Assembly (NCBI GenBank): GCA_963669155.1
Contig: OZ022576.1
Location: 35,992,297-36,056,296, forward strand
DNA length: 64,000 bases
Source: Arbacia lixula
Taxonomy: Eukaryota; Echinodermata; Echinoidea; Arbacioida; Arbaciidae
Direction of reading: 5' to 3'
How positions within the stretch are numbered: position 1 is the first letter of the stretch; every line of letters begins with the position of its first letter. The notes beneath the pieces were generated by a model. It searched no databases. It saw nothing but the letters and a program-made list of their open reading frames with translations, and was not told the DNA's origin. A program made the position numbers and the translations under genes. Positions 36,901-48,900 of this stretch are shown in pieces.

Positions 36901-39900
36901 AAAGGTCAAGGTAAGCAGGTGAGCACTCATCTCATTTTGTGGTGTACCTGTGGTTGTGCAGCTGGCTTCATTTTCAGCTACAGTTCTACAAATGTAAAAT
37001 TGATTCAGCACGTTAGAATGTCATCGGGAATGACATCATGAGTTCATGAAACTGTATTGAAATATACAAATATGACAACAAAAAGTAATACATATACTCA
37101 TACCAATGCATACCTGAAATGTCAACAAACAATATCAAGAAACATGGTACAGCTGCCGTTTCAACTTGTATCATGTTAGTGTAAGGACACAAGCACAAGA
37201 TTACTGACTCACAAGTCTATGCACGAGTAGTCTCCAAATGCAGCCGTGATGTCCCTCCCTGTGGCCAGGAACTCTCCTTGAATGGTCACTCTGGTTCCCC
37301 CTGCTGCTAGCCCCACCGTGGGACTAAAACCTGTTATCACTGGGTCCTGTAATAATTTAGAACAAAATAGTCCATAGGCAATTTAGATCTCGTTCAATTC
37401 GCAAGAACAGCAATCAACAAAAGTGAAACTCATTAAATTACAGGTATTAATTTAGAAAAAAAACAGTGGGTAAAATATGAAAAAATAAAACATATACTAC
37501 CGTTGCCTAGGACATAGATTACGACAATTTAAAGAAACCATGCTATTTTTTTCTTTATGCAACACTTAGGTTTAATTAGGACAAAATACACCAAAAGAGG
37601 CGGTTTTTAAACATTTCTCTTCATACCCTGTACAGGAAATTCTCTTGTGATTGCCCTGTCCGGTTCTCTGTCCCTGAATCCACAATGACGCTGACCGTCG
37701 CAGTTGCCACTGTTCCTGATCCGCTCGTAACACATTTTACGCTGAATGAGTAGAAAATAAGAGTTTCACACATAATACAATACAACAAAAAATGTCCTAA
37801 ATTGCAAAGGCTGTCTTGTTTGAAGTATAAACAGTTAACCATGGGTTCATGATATGTCCTGATAGAGTGCACATCAGTTATAGATTCTTCTGCAGTCTTT
37901 TAAAAGGTGCCTGTTCTCCCCTCATGCCTACACATATCAAAAAATAAAACTGCTACCGAATTATGCTGGGAGAATAACTCTACCGTGCCATGTTACGAAC
38001 CTTTGGTTTAATGTTTGTACACAAGACAACAAGTTGGGATATGTTTTTCTGTACAGTTAAAGATTGAACTAATGTTAAGTAACTTTGTGAAATTGTAAAA
38101 ATAACAAACAATTCCTGTCCAAACCTATTTATCACTTTTCATTTTTTGACGTTTCCTGCAAGCTATCAGGTTTGAAAGGTAATAATCAAGCAAAAGGTTG
38201 ATACCATATTCGTAATCCTAGACGAGGTATTGATTTTTAACGAGATACAGAAATTGTGACCAGTAAATCAAAGGTAACAAAGAGTATCACCTCTGTCCTG
38301 CTTGATAAGATGCTTCCATTTCAGTCAAATCACAATTTAAGTCTCCAACTGAAATCCGTATGACGTCTGGGAAAGATACCCCGATGTTGGTTCCTGTGAC
38401 CTCGAGTACAGTATTGCCTTCGATCGGACCAGACTTCGGGTAGAACTGTAGAAGGATCTGTAATGATAGTAAGTCTTGAGACAAGACTACAGCACTTCTC
38501 AAGATGGCAACTGTATCAACACACACACGTATAGTCTGCTGCATTAAAGTTACTACAACGTAGAAGCCTTGTTCGAGTCATCCTATCTGAGTCTACACAA
38601 GATCACAACATGGTGTCAGAAGTCCAAGAACCAGCTCAGAAAATGTACATTTCCGAGGATCAAGGCCCCAAACAGGTGCAGACATTCCGATATTGAGTGT
38701 GAATTACGTGTGTATTAGACTGGCTAGCCAGTGCATTGATATGTATGGTGTATCGAATGTACAGCACACAGTGCACTCTACTGTGTGAGTCTATGACTAT
38801 GTGCGTGTAGAGACATCGCATAGTGCGTACGGCATACTGCTCAATGAAATTGTTTATCTCGTTGTTCTGACGGGTTGAAAAGATACCACTAGAGTAGAAT
38901 GAGAGATTAAAGCTTTGTTCAGAGAGCGATTTACTGAAAAAAAGATTGCAAATATGGCAACCTATCTAAGCCAGCCAGCGCCATTAGACTTGACAGGAAA
39001 TGTAGCAGAAAATTGGAAACGTTTCAAACAAAGGTTTGAACTGTACAATGTAGCTAGTGGTCTGTCGAAGAAAGATGAAAAAACACAGACATCGATGCTT
39101 CTGCATGTCATAGGAGACAAAGCTCTTGACATATACAATACATTCACATTTGCCGCTTCTGGTGATGAGATGAGACTTGAGAAAGTGATGGAAAAATTTG
39201 AGAGGTATGGCATGCCAAAACGAAATGTGACGTATGAGAGGCACAAATTTTTCACAAGGTCACAAGAGGTCGGTGAGAATATTGATCACTATGCAACAGA
39301 ATTGCGCAATCGCGCACAGTCGTGTGAGTTCGGAGAGTTGACTAACAGTCTGATACGGGACAGAATCATCTGTGGTATTTTGGACAATGGTGTTCGTGAA
39401 CGTTTGCTGAGGCAGGATGATTTGACGCTAGAGAAGGCGTTGCAGCTTTGTCGTGCTGCTGAAACCACTCGAGCTCAGGCCCACGAGCTGAGTTCCACCG
39501 GTGAGAGAGTCTCAGTTGATGCTTTAGGGAGTAAAAAACAGTCGTTCAATTCAACATCACACAAAGGTCCAAAACAACAAAGTCAGAAATCAAAATATGC
39601 TTGTGGTAGATGCGGATATAGGCACAGTAGAAATGCATGTCCAGCACAAGGTCAGATCTGCAAGAAATGCGGTAGAGAGAATCATTTTGCAAAGTGTTGT
39701 CGGACTCCAGTTGCTAAAGTAGTAAACGAACTGCAACATATGGAGGAAGGGAATGACGGTTTTGTGGTTGATGTTGTTCAGTCAGCAGATTCTCCTGATG
39801 AATGGATGGTCAATCTTGTGGTGAATGAAAGGCCAGTAGATTTCAAGTTGGATACTGGTGCTCAGACTAACCTCCTTCCAGACTCAGTGTATCAGATGTT

Positions 39901-42900
39901 AAAACCCAAACCAAAGCTGCATTCAGCTAAAGTGAAGTTGACAGGCTATAGTGGGGTAGCCATCCCGGTGAAGGGTCGTTGCTTTGTACAGGTCAAGTAC
40001 AAGGGGTCAACTCACAACATGACGTTTCTAGTCACTCCAGGTAAACGCCAACCATTGCTAGGGTTACAAGCATGTGACAAATTGAAGCTTGTAAAAAGAG
40101 TATTGAATGTCAAACAAACAAACAAACGAGTAGCAGACAGCTACCAAGACGTGTTCGAAGGGCTAGGATGTGTTCCAGGGAAACATCACATCACACTGAA
40201 AGAGAGTGCCCAACCTGTACAACACGCATGCCGGAAAGTTCCATTTGCACTTCGAGGTCAGCTCAAAGATGAATTAGACAAAATGGAACGCATGAAAGTC
40301 ATCACACCAGTGGATGAACCAACTGATTGGGTATCATCGCTCGTGGTTGTGAAAAAGAAAAACGGACAACTCCGTGTGTGCCTAGATCCACGAGATCTAA
40401 ACAGAGCAGTCAAAAGAGAGCACTATCAACTGCCGTCCAGGGAGGAAATCACAGCGCATTTTGCTGGAGCAAAACATTTCAGCAAACTAGATGCGTCCAG
40501 TGGATTTTGGCAGATCGAACTAGATGACGAAAGCTCAAAGCTGTGCACTTTCATCACTCCGTACGGACGGTACAGATTTCTGAGACTCCCATTTGGCGTT
40601 TGCAGTGCTCCAGAAGTGTTTCACAAGATAGTGCATAATTTGTTTGCACACATTCCCGGTGTCAACACAATGATGGATGACATAGTCGTATGGGGAAACA
40701 CCCAAGAAGAGCATGATGCAAGGCTGATACAGGTCCTTGACATAGCCCGGAAAGTGAACCTGAAACTCAACAAAGACAAGTGTGAGTTTGACGTTGGAAA
40801 GCTGACATTCATCGGCGACTTGATCAGCGAACAGGGAGTCCAGCCGGACCCGAAGAAGGTGGCAGCCATCAGAAACATGGAAAGGCCACAATGCAAACAA
40901 GACGTCCAAAGGTTCTTGGGTATGGTCAACTACCAAGGGAAGTTCATACCAGACTTAGCCACAAAGTCAGCCCCTCTCAGAAGTCTACTTGACAAGAAAA
41001 ATGAGTGGATGTGGCAAGACCCACAAGAGAAAGCCTGGCATCAACTCAAAGAAGCGCTGACAGAGCAACCAGTGCTACACTTCTATGACTGCGCAAAACC
41101 AACAAAAGTATCAGCAGATGCTTCAAAGAATGGTCTCGGTGCAGTGCTACTGCAGCAACATGATCACGAATGGGTTCCCGTAGCATATGCATCACGAGCA
41201 ATGACCGATGCAGAGACACGCTATGCACAAATAGAAAAAGAACTGCTGGCAATAACGTACGCATGCGAACGATTTCACCAGTACATCTATGGACAACAGG
41301 TTGAAGTGGAGACTGACCACAAACCACTCATACCGTTGTTCATCAAACCACTCTGTGACTGTCCTCTTCGCATTCAACGCCTACTCATCAGGGTGCAGCG
41401 ATATGATTTGAAAGTGTCATACACACCTGGCAAGTACATGCACACTGCAGATGCATTGTCCAGAGCGGTAGATCCAGAGGCCGAGACGAATGTTGACAGA
41501 GAAGAAGACATCAGAGTCCATGTCGATGCTGTGATGATGAATCTACCAGTTACGTCCAACAGACGCAGCCAGTTTGTCGAAGAGACAAAGAAAGACAACA
41601 CACTACAAGAGCTATTAGGCATCATCAGAGATGGATGGCCTAATACAAAACAGCAGTGTCCAGTAGCAGTCAGAGAATACTGGAACATCAGAAGCGAGCT
41701 GTCAGAAGCTGAAGGCATGATCCTGAAAGGCAGCAAGATAGTAGTACCAGCTACAATGAGACCGTTGATGTTGCGCAAAATCCATGAAGGACACCTGGGC
41801 ATAGAAAAGTGCAAGAAACGTGCACGTGAAGTCTTGTATTGGCCCAGGATCAATCAAGACATAGCTGCAATGGTACAAGACTGCAACTCATGCCTGATGT
41901 ACAAGCCTAGACAACAGACGGAGAGTCTACAACCCCATGCAGTACCGAACAGACCATGGGAAAAGATCGCTGCAGATTTGTTCACGTTGAACAACAAGGA
42001 GTACATGGTGATCGTTGACTACTATTCGCAGTTTGTTGAAGTCTGTAACATGACTACAACTACAAGCAAAGCAGTGATCAAACACATGAAAGCGGTATTC
42101 TCCCGTCAAGGCACTCCATGCGAGCTTGTAACTGACAACGGTCCACAGTTTGCAAGTCAAGAATTCAAGAGCTTTGCAAGTGAATGGGACTTTGGTCACA
42201 CAACAACAAGCCCGTATCACCCACAGTCCAATGGACTAGCGGAAACTGCGGTGAAGATCGTCAAGAATCTCATCCGCAAGTGCGAACACAGTGGGCAAGA
42301 TGTCTACAGAGCTTTGCAAGTGTACAGAAGCTCACCACTGGAATGTGGAAAATCGCCTGCAGAACTGCTGTACAATCGGCGCATGAGATCAAACCTGCCC
42401 ATGGTAGACAAACTACTAGATCCCCAGCACATCGATCCTCGTTCGGTGAAAGAGAGGAAGGAAAGGCAGAAAGTGAAGCAGAAAGAGCGTTACGACAAAC
42501 ACGCTCAAGACCTACCAGAGTTCAACGTAGGTGACCATGTCAGACTCGAAGACATGCACAACAACCGATGGGCTCAACGCGGTACCATCACGTCGAAGCT
42601 ACCAAATAGATCATACTTGGTAGAGACTGACAGGGGTGAGATTCGTCGCAGAAATAGACGTCATCTCAGACCTGCACCACCGACACAACGAGCCGAGCAC
42701 ATCCAACATCCCACGCAGATGGACAGCGATCTGGATGACTACGCAGAATTCCCAGCGCAACCAGCTGAAGCTGCAGAGCAATCCGCGTCCTCGTTCAGAA
42801 CAACCCGACATGGAAGAATTAGCAAACCACCCGAACGCATGGACTTGTAAAGCGAATACTAAAAGAACTTTCGCGCTTTTATGTAGAATTAGTCGCGTTT

Positions 42901-45900
42901 TATGTAGAATTAGTAAAGAGATCAAGTTGAAGTAATCTAGAAAAACTTGATAGCATGAATGTAACTATGTTTTATGTTTCATCAGCAAGATTTGGATAAG
43001 CAGCTGATTATCTTCAACGCGAACCAGTGATGGAACTGAACTCTTAATACAAAGGACTGGATAAATATTCTTTAAAGATCTGCAACCGGATCCACAATAT
43101 ACGTTGACTATTATAAGATACATGTACTAGTTATAGTACAGTTAGTGTTTCAAAGAAAAGTATACAAATTGACTGTCTGACATATTTGGAACCTGATACA
43201 AAGGATATGATGAGAATAAGTTTACTTTAATGAAAAGAATGTAAACCTTCTTTTTAAAGAAAGGGAGGTGTAATGATAGTAAGTCTTGAGACAAGACTAC
43301 AGCACTTCTCAAGATGGCAACTGTATCAACACACACACGTATAGTCTGCTGCATTAAAGTTACTACAACGTAGAAGCCTTGTTCGAGTCATCCTATCTGA
43401 GTCTACACAAGATCACAACAGGATCATGATTCAAACACAAATACCATGTGGAGTATTATGATTTAAAGGGTCTCTTCTATGTGTTTCCAAAGTGTGTCTC
43501 CTAATACTACATCAAATAAGGCGCCAAACTAGTCAAATGTACTAGATGAGCTAAAATGATTGGATGATTTTAATAGTCTTAACTGAAGAAAAAGAAGTCA
43601 CCCACCCATGTTTTCCATTCGATATTTGACATCTTTACAAATTTTAAAGATAACAGATGTCTATATGAAAATAAAATCTTGCTCACGTCAATAATCTCTG
43701 GTCCGTCACAAAGTTGGGTCTGATTCTGCCACAGGAAAGTGTTTGTCTGGCAGACGTCACTCTGTAAGACGTTACAGTCTGTCTCACACCAGCCACACTG
43801 TAGCATCGGTGGAGTCGCCTCTGGAGACAGGCACCGACTGCAACTGCCGCTGTTTACGGAGCACTTGTACAGAGTCACTGCCAAGTGAAAATATGAAGTT
43901 TAAAATTTTTCAACTGAATTGAAACTAAAAAAGGCGTCAATTTGCCAATTTGTTTACGATTCATAGAACAGTTCAAGTTTGTAACAACCATTGAAATGTA
44001 CAAACACACACACGCACACACCCACGAACTACACTACTTCATAAAGGAATTGGTTTTACTGGCCTTTCTTTAAATCAAAATATGAAGTTATCATGATGTG
44101 TAAATGCCGAGTGTAAAACCTTGATCAGGATAATAATTAGTTCATCCATAAAAGTTACTATCGAAGAATACAAGAAGCCGTTCATACCATGCGTGTCCAT
44201 CAAGTCATCGATGTCATTGCCGTTCAGCCTAACATACACACTCGCGTTGATGCGGAGCATATCTTCTTGGTAGTTGTACTGCAATGTCAAATTTGTGAAA
44301 AGGACACTCTGGTGAGGTGTCTCCAATTTTCAGAATCCACACTCCTAAAACTACTGAAATACGTTGATAATCATCGGGAGATATATTTGTGACAATGCTA
44401 GCATACGGATCTGAGTCATGTGGTCCATTGACCTGTTCTTCTAGCACTAACAAATGATATTCCTCATAACAAAATTATCTCCTTATTTGCTTTAACGCCG
44501 ACAACTTATGTAAAAAAATTTTTCCTCCTACAGAGAAGATACAATCGTCATCCTTCAAATAGCATCCAAGTACACCATATCACATAGTCTTAGAAAGTTC
44601 CTTACCAATCTCTCCGGACAAACAACGTAGGTGGTGTTGTAATCGATGCTCTGTACTGCAACATCACTCCCTTCCACGTGGATGATGCACTCGTAGGTTT
44701 GTACCTGGAAAATGAAGAGTGGAACAAGGAACGGGAAAAAAAACATATTACTACATTTTTAATCGGTTTAGATATTAATTTCGAATGCAGAATTTCAAGT
44801 AATTATTTGTTTGATAAGCATGTAAGACTTAATAATAAAGGAATATATCTACGTCCTATATCATGTGGTTCTTATGATCGCATTCCATTTTGTTTCTTAT
44901 ATCATGCAATTATGCATCGTATTTGTCAAGCTCGCCTGATTTGTAGGTAGATTCTTTGCCAGTACGATGTAGCCTGATGGAACATTGACTGGTAGAAGAA
45001 GCTCCTCGGCAGTCCCCAGCAGCTGTGGGCAGTATTCTTGTCCTCTGTTTTCAGAATCGAATGGATTCTGTGGATATGAACATAGAAATATACACACTTG
45101 AATGAATTTAGATAATCATTTGCCAGACATGATCGATTCATATTTTAGTGTCGTAGTACGCTAATCATTTCATTCAAGGGGGCGTAAATATTGCTGAAGA
45201 AAGGAATGGTGGATTTTGAGCTGCTCATTGTGAATTGTGACATAAGAACGTGTTTCTATTATAACTTTTAACAACGGAAAAACAAATACCGAGGATTAAG
45301 CAGAAAGGTTCAAACGAATCACAATGCTACCAGCTGCTCCATTTAAAGAAATAAGCATAGGCCAGAAGAGGTCAGCGGCGACTTACATTGGCTCCTATCA
45401 CGATGGTGTCTCCTGCCTGGCACAATGTGTTGTCATGGGTACATTGGTTGTCTTGGACACACCAATTACAGGGCCAAGGACTCTTCACACATACGGAGCA
45501 TCTGGATATTAAGGAACAAATCAATATCTGAATAAATATCATTGATCTAATGTTCGATGTTTATCTATTGTATGACTGAATGATCCATTTTATGATTATC
45601 TTTTTTTATTATACTTGACATGATCAATGAGAGAAGTACAGCATCATGTTAACATGATGAATAAATGAATAAACATTACAGGTTCTCAACAAGAGAAGAT
45701 CTAAGTGTTTTAAAATATGAATTGTGTTATGATATGATTTTATCGATGACATGTTTTCAGGTCATCTAACGTTTACCAGTGCTAATATTAAGGAGTAACC
45801 ATTGGCAACATTGACATATAAATGTAAAGGTAACTCACGACTCAATGAGGCTACAGTCGAAGAAGGTGAACTGAGTGATGACAAAGCTGACGTCAGTTTC

Positions 45901-48900
45901 GGTTGCAATAATGTGAAGGGGAACACTGACAGAGCTGGCTGCAATAAGACGAACATGAATATTTACTTGATTAATGTAGTAAATAGATATTCCTATCGAA
46001 ATTGGATTAAATCATTAATGCTTCTTTATACTAGGGGTTAACAAGAACTTTTGACACTTTTGAGAAATGATTTTTAAAAAATTACAACTCGAATGAATCT
46101 CAGTTTGACACATAATATCACAGAATGTCAATTATTTGGAAGCAGGTTTTGTGACATTTCATCAATTACCTTTCTTATATTACAGTCCTGTGAACATCTA
46201 ATGAGATTTTCATTTTTGCACAAATTTGCAATCTCTGCCAACTCAGGTGCCATAGTAAAGTATGAATTGGAGGGAACCATTGAAACTGATGGAAATACTG
46301 CTCACCTCCTGGTGATATATATGGTAGTTCGCTCGTTGGGGGCGTCAGACATGTGACGTCATCATTGTTAGTGGTCGCAGACACGGTGTAAGAATCGAAA
46401 GCACATCGGTACTGGTTGCTACCACTAAGAGACGGAAGCTGCTGTACAGTGATGGTGATCTGTAGTGGAAATGTGACGTTTATTGAATTGAAAGCACACT
46501 GAATTCACATGCGTGCTTCGTACATGATGTGTATGATATAGGCACAACTGCTTCCTTTTATATCGATTCTACACGAAACTAATAAAACTTAGACTTCTGA
46601 CATTTCTTTTGTGTTATTAAGTCGTACCGAAGTGCACACTCTCTCATATAATGTTAACTAATATCATCTTTTTCAGTATTAATAGTAGTAATAGAAGTAA
46701 CAATACAATTTATTGATCAATCTGTTTGAAAATAAGCAAGCAAAAAGAAGACCACGTGATACTTGGACCTGTATCTGCTGTTAGCCTACCAGTGATATTA
46801 TCCACCGGGCTAACCGTTTGACTTGTGATAATGGACTTAGGACTCAGTTCATAAATTGCCATGGTTACCTATTGAGAAATTACGATCTGGAAGAGGAGCT
46901 TTTCGAATCGAATTTATCTGCCTTGCAAATTTACTTTTTTAGTACAACATTGAGGAAAATGTAAGAGAATGTCAATGATTTGCAGAAATCGATAATGGAC
47001 ATGATGGAGATTAGTGTTAATTGGCCTAATGCTGATTTTCACTCAAATTGTATGCAATTTCGAAAGCTTAAACGTACTTGAACGAATGATATTCGCTAAC
47101 AGGTTGTCTCACTGGCAGGAAGACACATGCATATCGTTCTCATAACGAATTTTCTAATCGAATCTATCTTTGTGCGTGTTTTTTTTGTAAAATTCCAATA
47201 AACACTGCATGCAATTATTTTGCATGGAATTCCGAAGGCTTGAGGGTATTTGATATTCAAAGTGCAAAGTTCACAAATTAAAGCACTGACTTGCTGTTCG
47301 GTCTCCTCATATGGGATTTCGCTTCCTGGTTGAACATCTGAGATGCCGACACACTGCAAGGCGTTGTAGGGCAGCCAACGGGTAGACTCACTGGCTAGAG
47401 GACACTCCTCATATCGTGTGCACCTTGAGTAGGAGGAAAGGAAGGATCAAGGGTATGGCATCGTCATGAACTCTTCGAAAGTCCAAGAGCATTATACGCG
47501 ACTGATTTCTCATTTAAAAGTGATTAAGGCTATTATTAACGTGCCCTAGATGCACCAATGTAAAATGTTTGGTCACAGTTAGGGTGCAAATGTTCATCGA
47601 TTACCAATTAGACCACACAATAAATGCAATTGAACTCACCTTTACTAGCTTTCTGGTAATGATAATCGTTAACGGCCAAGAAAGTGTAAATAAAGATTAT
47701 ATTTCAACATAAAGAATGAAAAGGGCTACCTCGCCTCCAGTGTGCACCAGCCACAGTACGGATCCCAGTCATTCTCTCCATTATCACCAATACACTCATC
47801 ACACGTCTGGTACTGACCGCAGTTCACCAAGGATAATTTCACCACCTGTAAGAGAGGAAGGTGTCCCGACATTGCCAAACTAAGCCGACACGGATAAGAC
47901 TTTGTCCTCAGGTTCATAATGCTTTACCTATGCAAAATAGAAGCACAATCACTCTACAACATCAAAATAAATCTTCTCATTCCAGTCTGTCGATTCTGAA
48001 TTCAGTGTATTCTTGCATATTGCACCGCCCTGGTAGGCCTCCGACGATTTAAGTACGAGCCATGTAATAGAGAAAAAACGTAATGGGATAAATGCAATTT
48101 TGTAATAGCAATTCGCGTCAAGCATTTCAACACTAATTTACCTGTGCAGTTAAGTCGACGTTAGTGACAGTATAAATTGTACTGCGCATACACGATGTGG
48201 ATCATAGGGCAGTGTGCCACGTACCTGTGATCCGTTAGTAGCACTTGTTGCAAGGGTGAGTTGTTCCTTCTGTTCATCGAGGAAGATGTCGCGTAGAACA
48301 GACCCTCCTTCGAGGGGTATCGTTTCGTACTCAGACGCAAACGTTGCATTGATGATATGAATCTGTGCACGTAAAATACACACAGAGAAACACTCTGAAT
48401 GACAAAATATCATGGTCTTTGAAGTCGAGATGGAAAAGCTCATATGGTAACTTGATTAACAAAATGAATTGATTTGAATAAATACAGAGAAACAGAGTAC
48501 CGCGTGTCAGTGACCCAACAAACGTTGCAACACAGTACTAAACTATCCCATGTTGCACATTGCAATTTAAAGGGCGCACATATCAGGATGAAATTGTTAC
48601 ATATAATTATCAGGCTTATGTCCATGATGATTGTAATTGCCAAAGTCAAAGGTCAGTTTCTCTCTGGATTAAAAAAACAACAACAATGTTTTTGCTTTGT
48701 GATGTATGTCTCGAAAATGTTTACGAATGATGTTTATTTCTGGAAACATTCTGTTACGTTCCAGGTATTGAATTGTATTGTATTTAGACACATGTTAGAT
48801 ATGTTTATAATGAGAGGTTTACGTTTATTTTCCAAGTCATCACATCATTTTTTTAACTGTTGTTTAAATGACAATTGCTAATGATAATATATGTGCTACC

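Larger units (their letters stand above)
38459..43420 (+). mobile_element. Ty3/gypsy LTR retrotransposon, Mag/SURL-like, looks whole
   Basis: A 4962-bp element in an intron of plexin 2, opposite in orientation to the gene. LTRs are 152 bp (38459-38610 and 43269-43420), begin TG and end CA, and I found no difference between them, so the insertion is recent. Target duplication ggatc at 38454-38458 and 43421-43425; copy 1 has the empty site near 2224-2230. The primer site follows the 5' LTR (TGGTGTCAGAAGT from 38611, matching from memory the 3' end of tRNA-Leu) and a purine tract precedes the 3' LTR (43256-43268). One long gag-pol frame lies inside. Family placement in the Mag lineage is by domain resemblance. 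Confidence 0.93.

Noticed and set aside
46790-46814. Longer form of the 54-nt plexin exon, to a second GT at 46789
   Set aside because: Would give phase 1 into an exon that reads correctly only in phase 0; the donor at ACG|gttagc is in frame in both copies.
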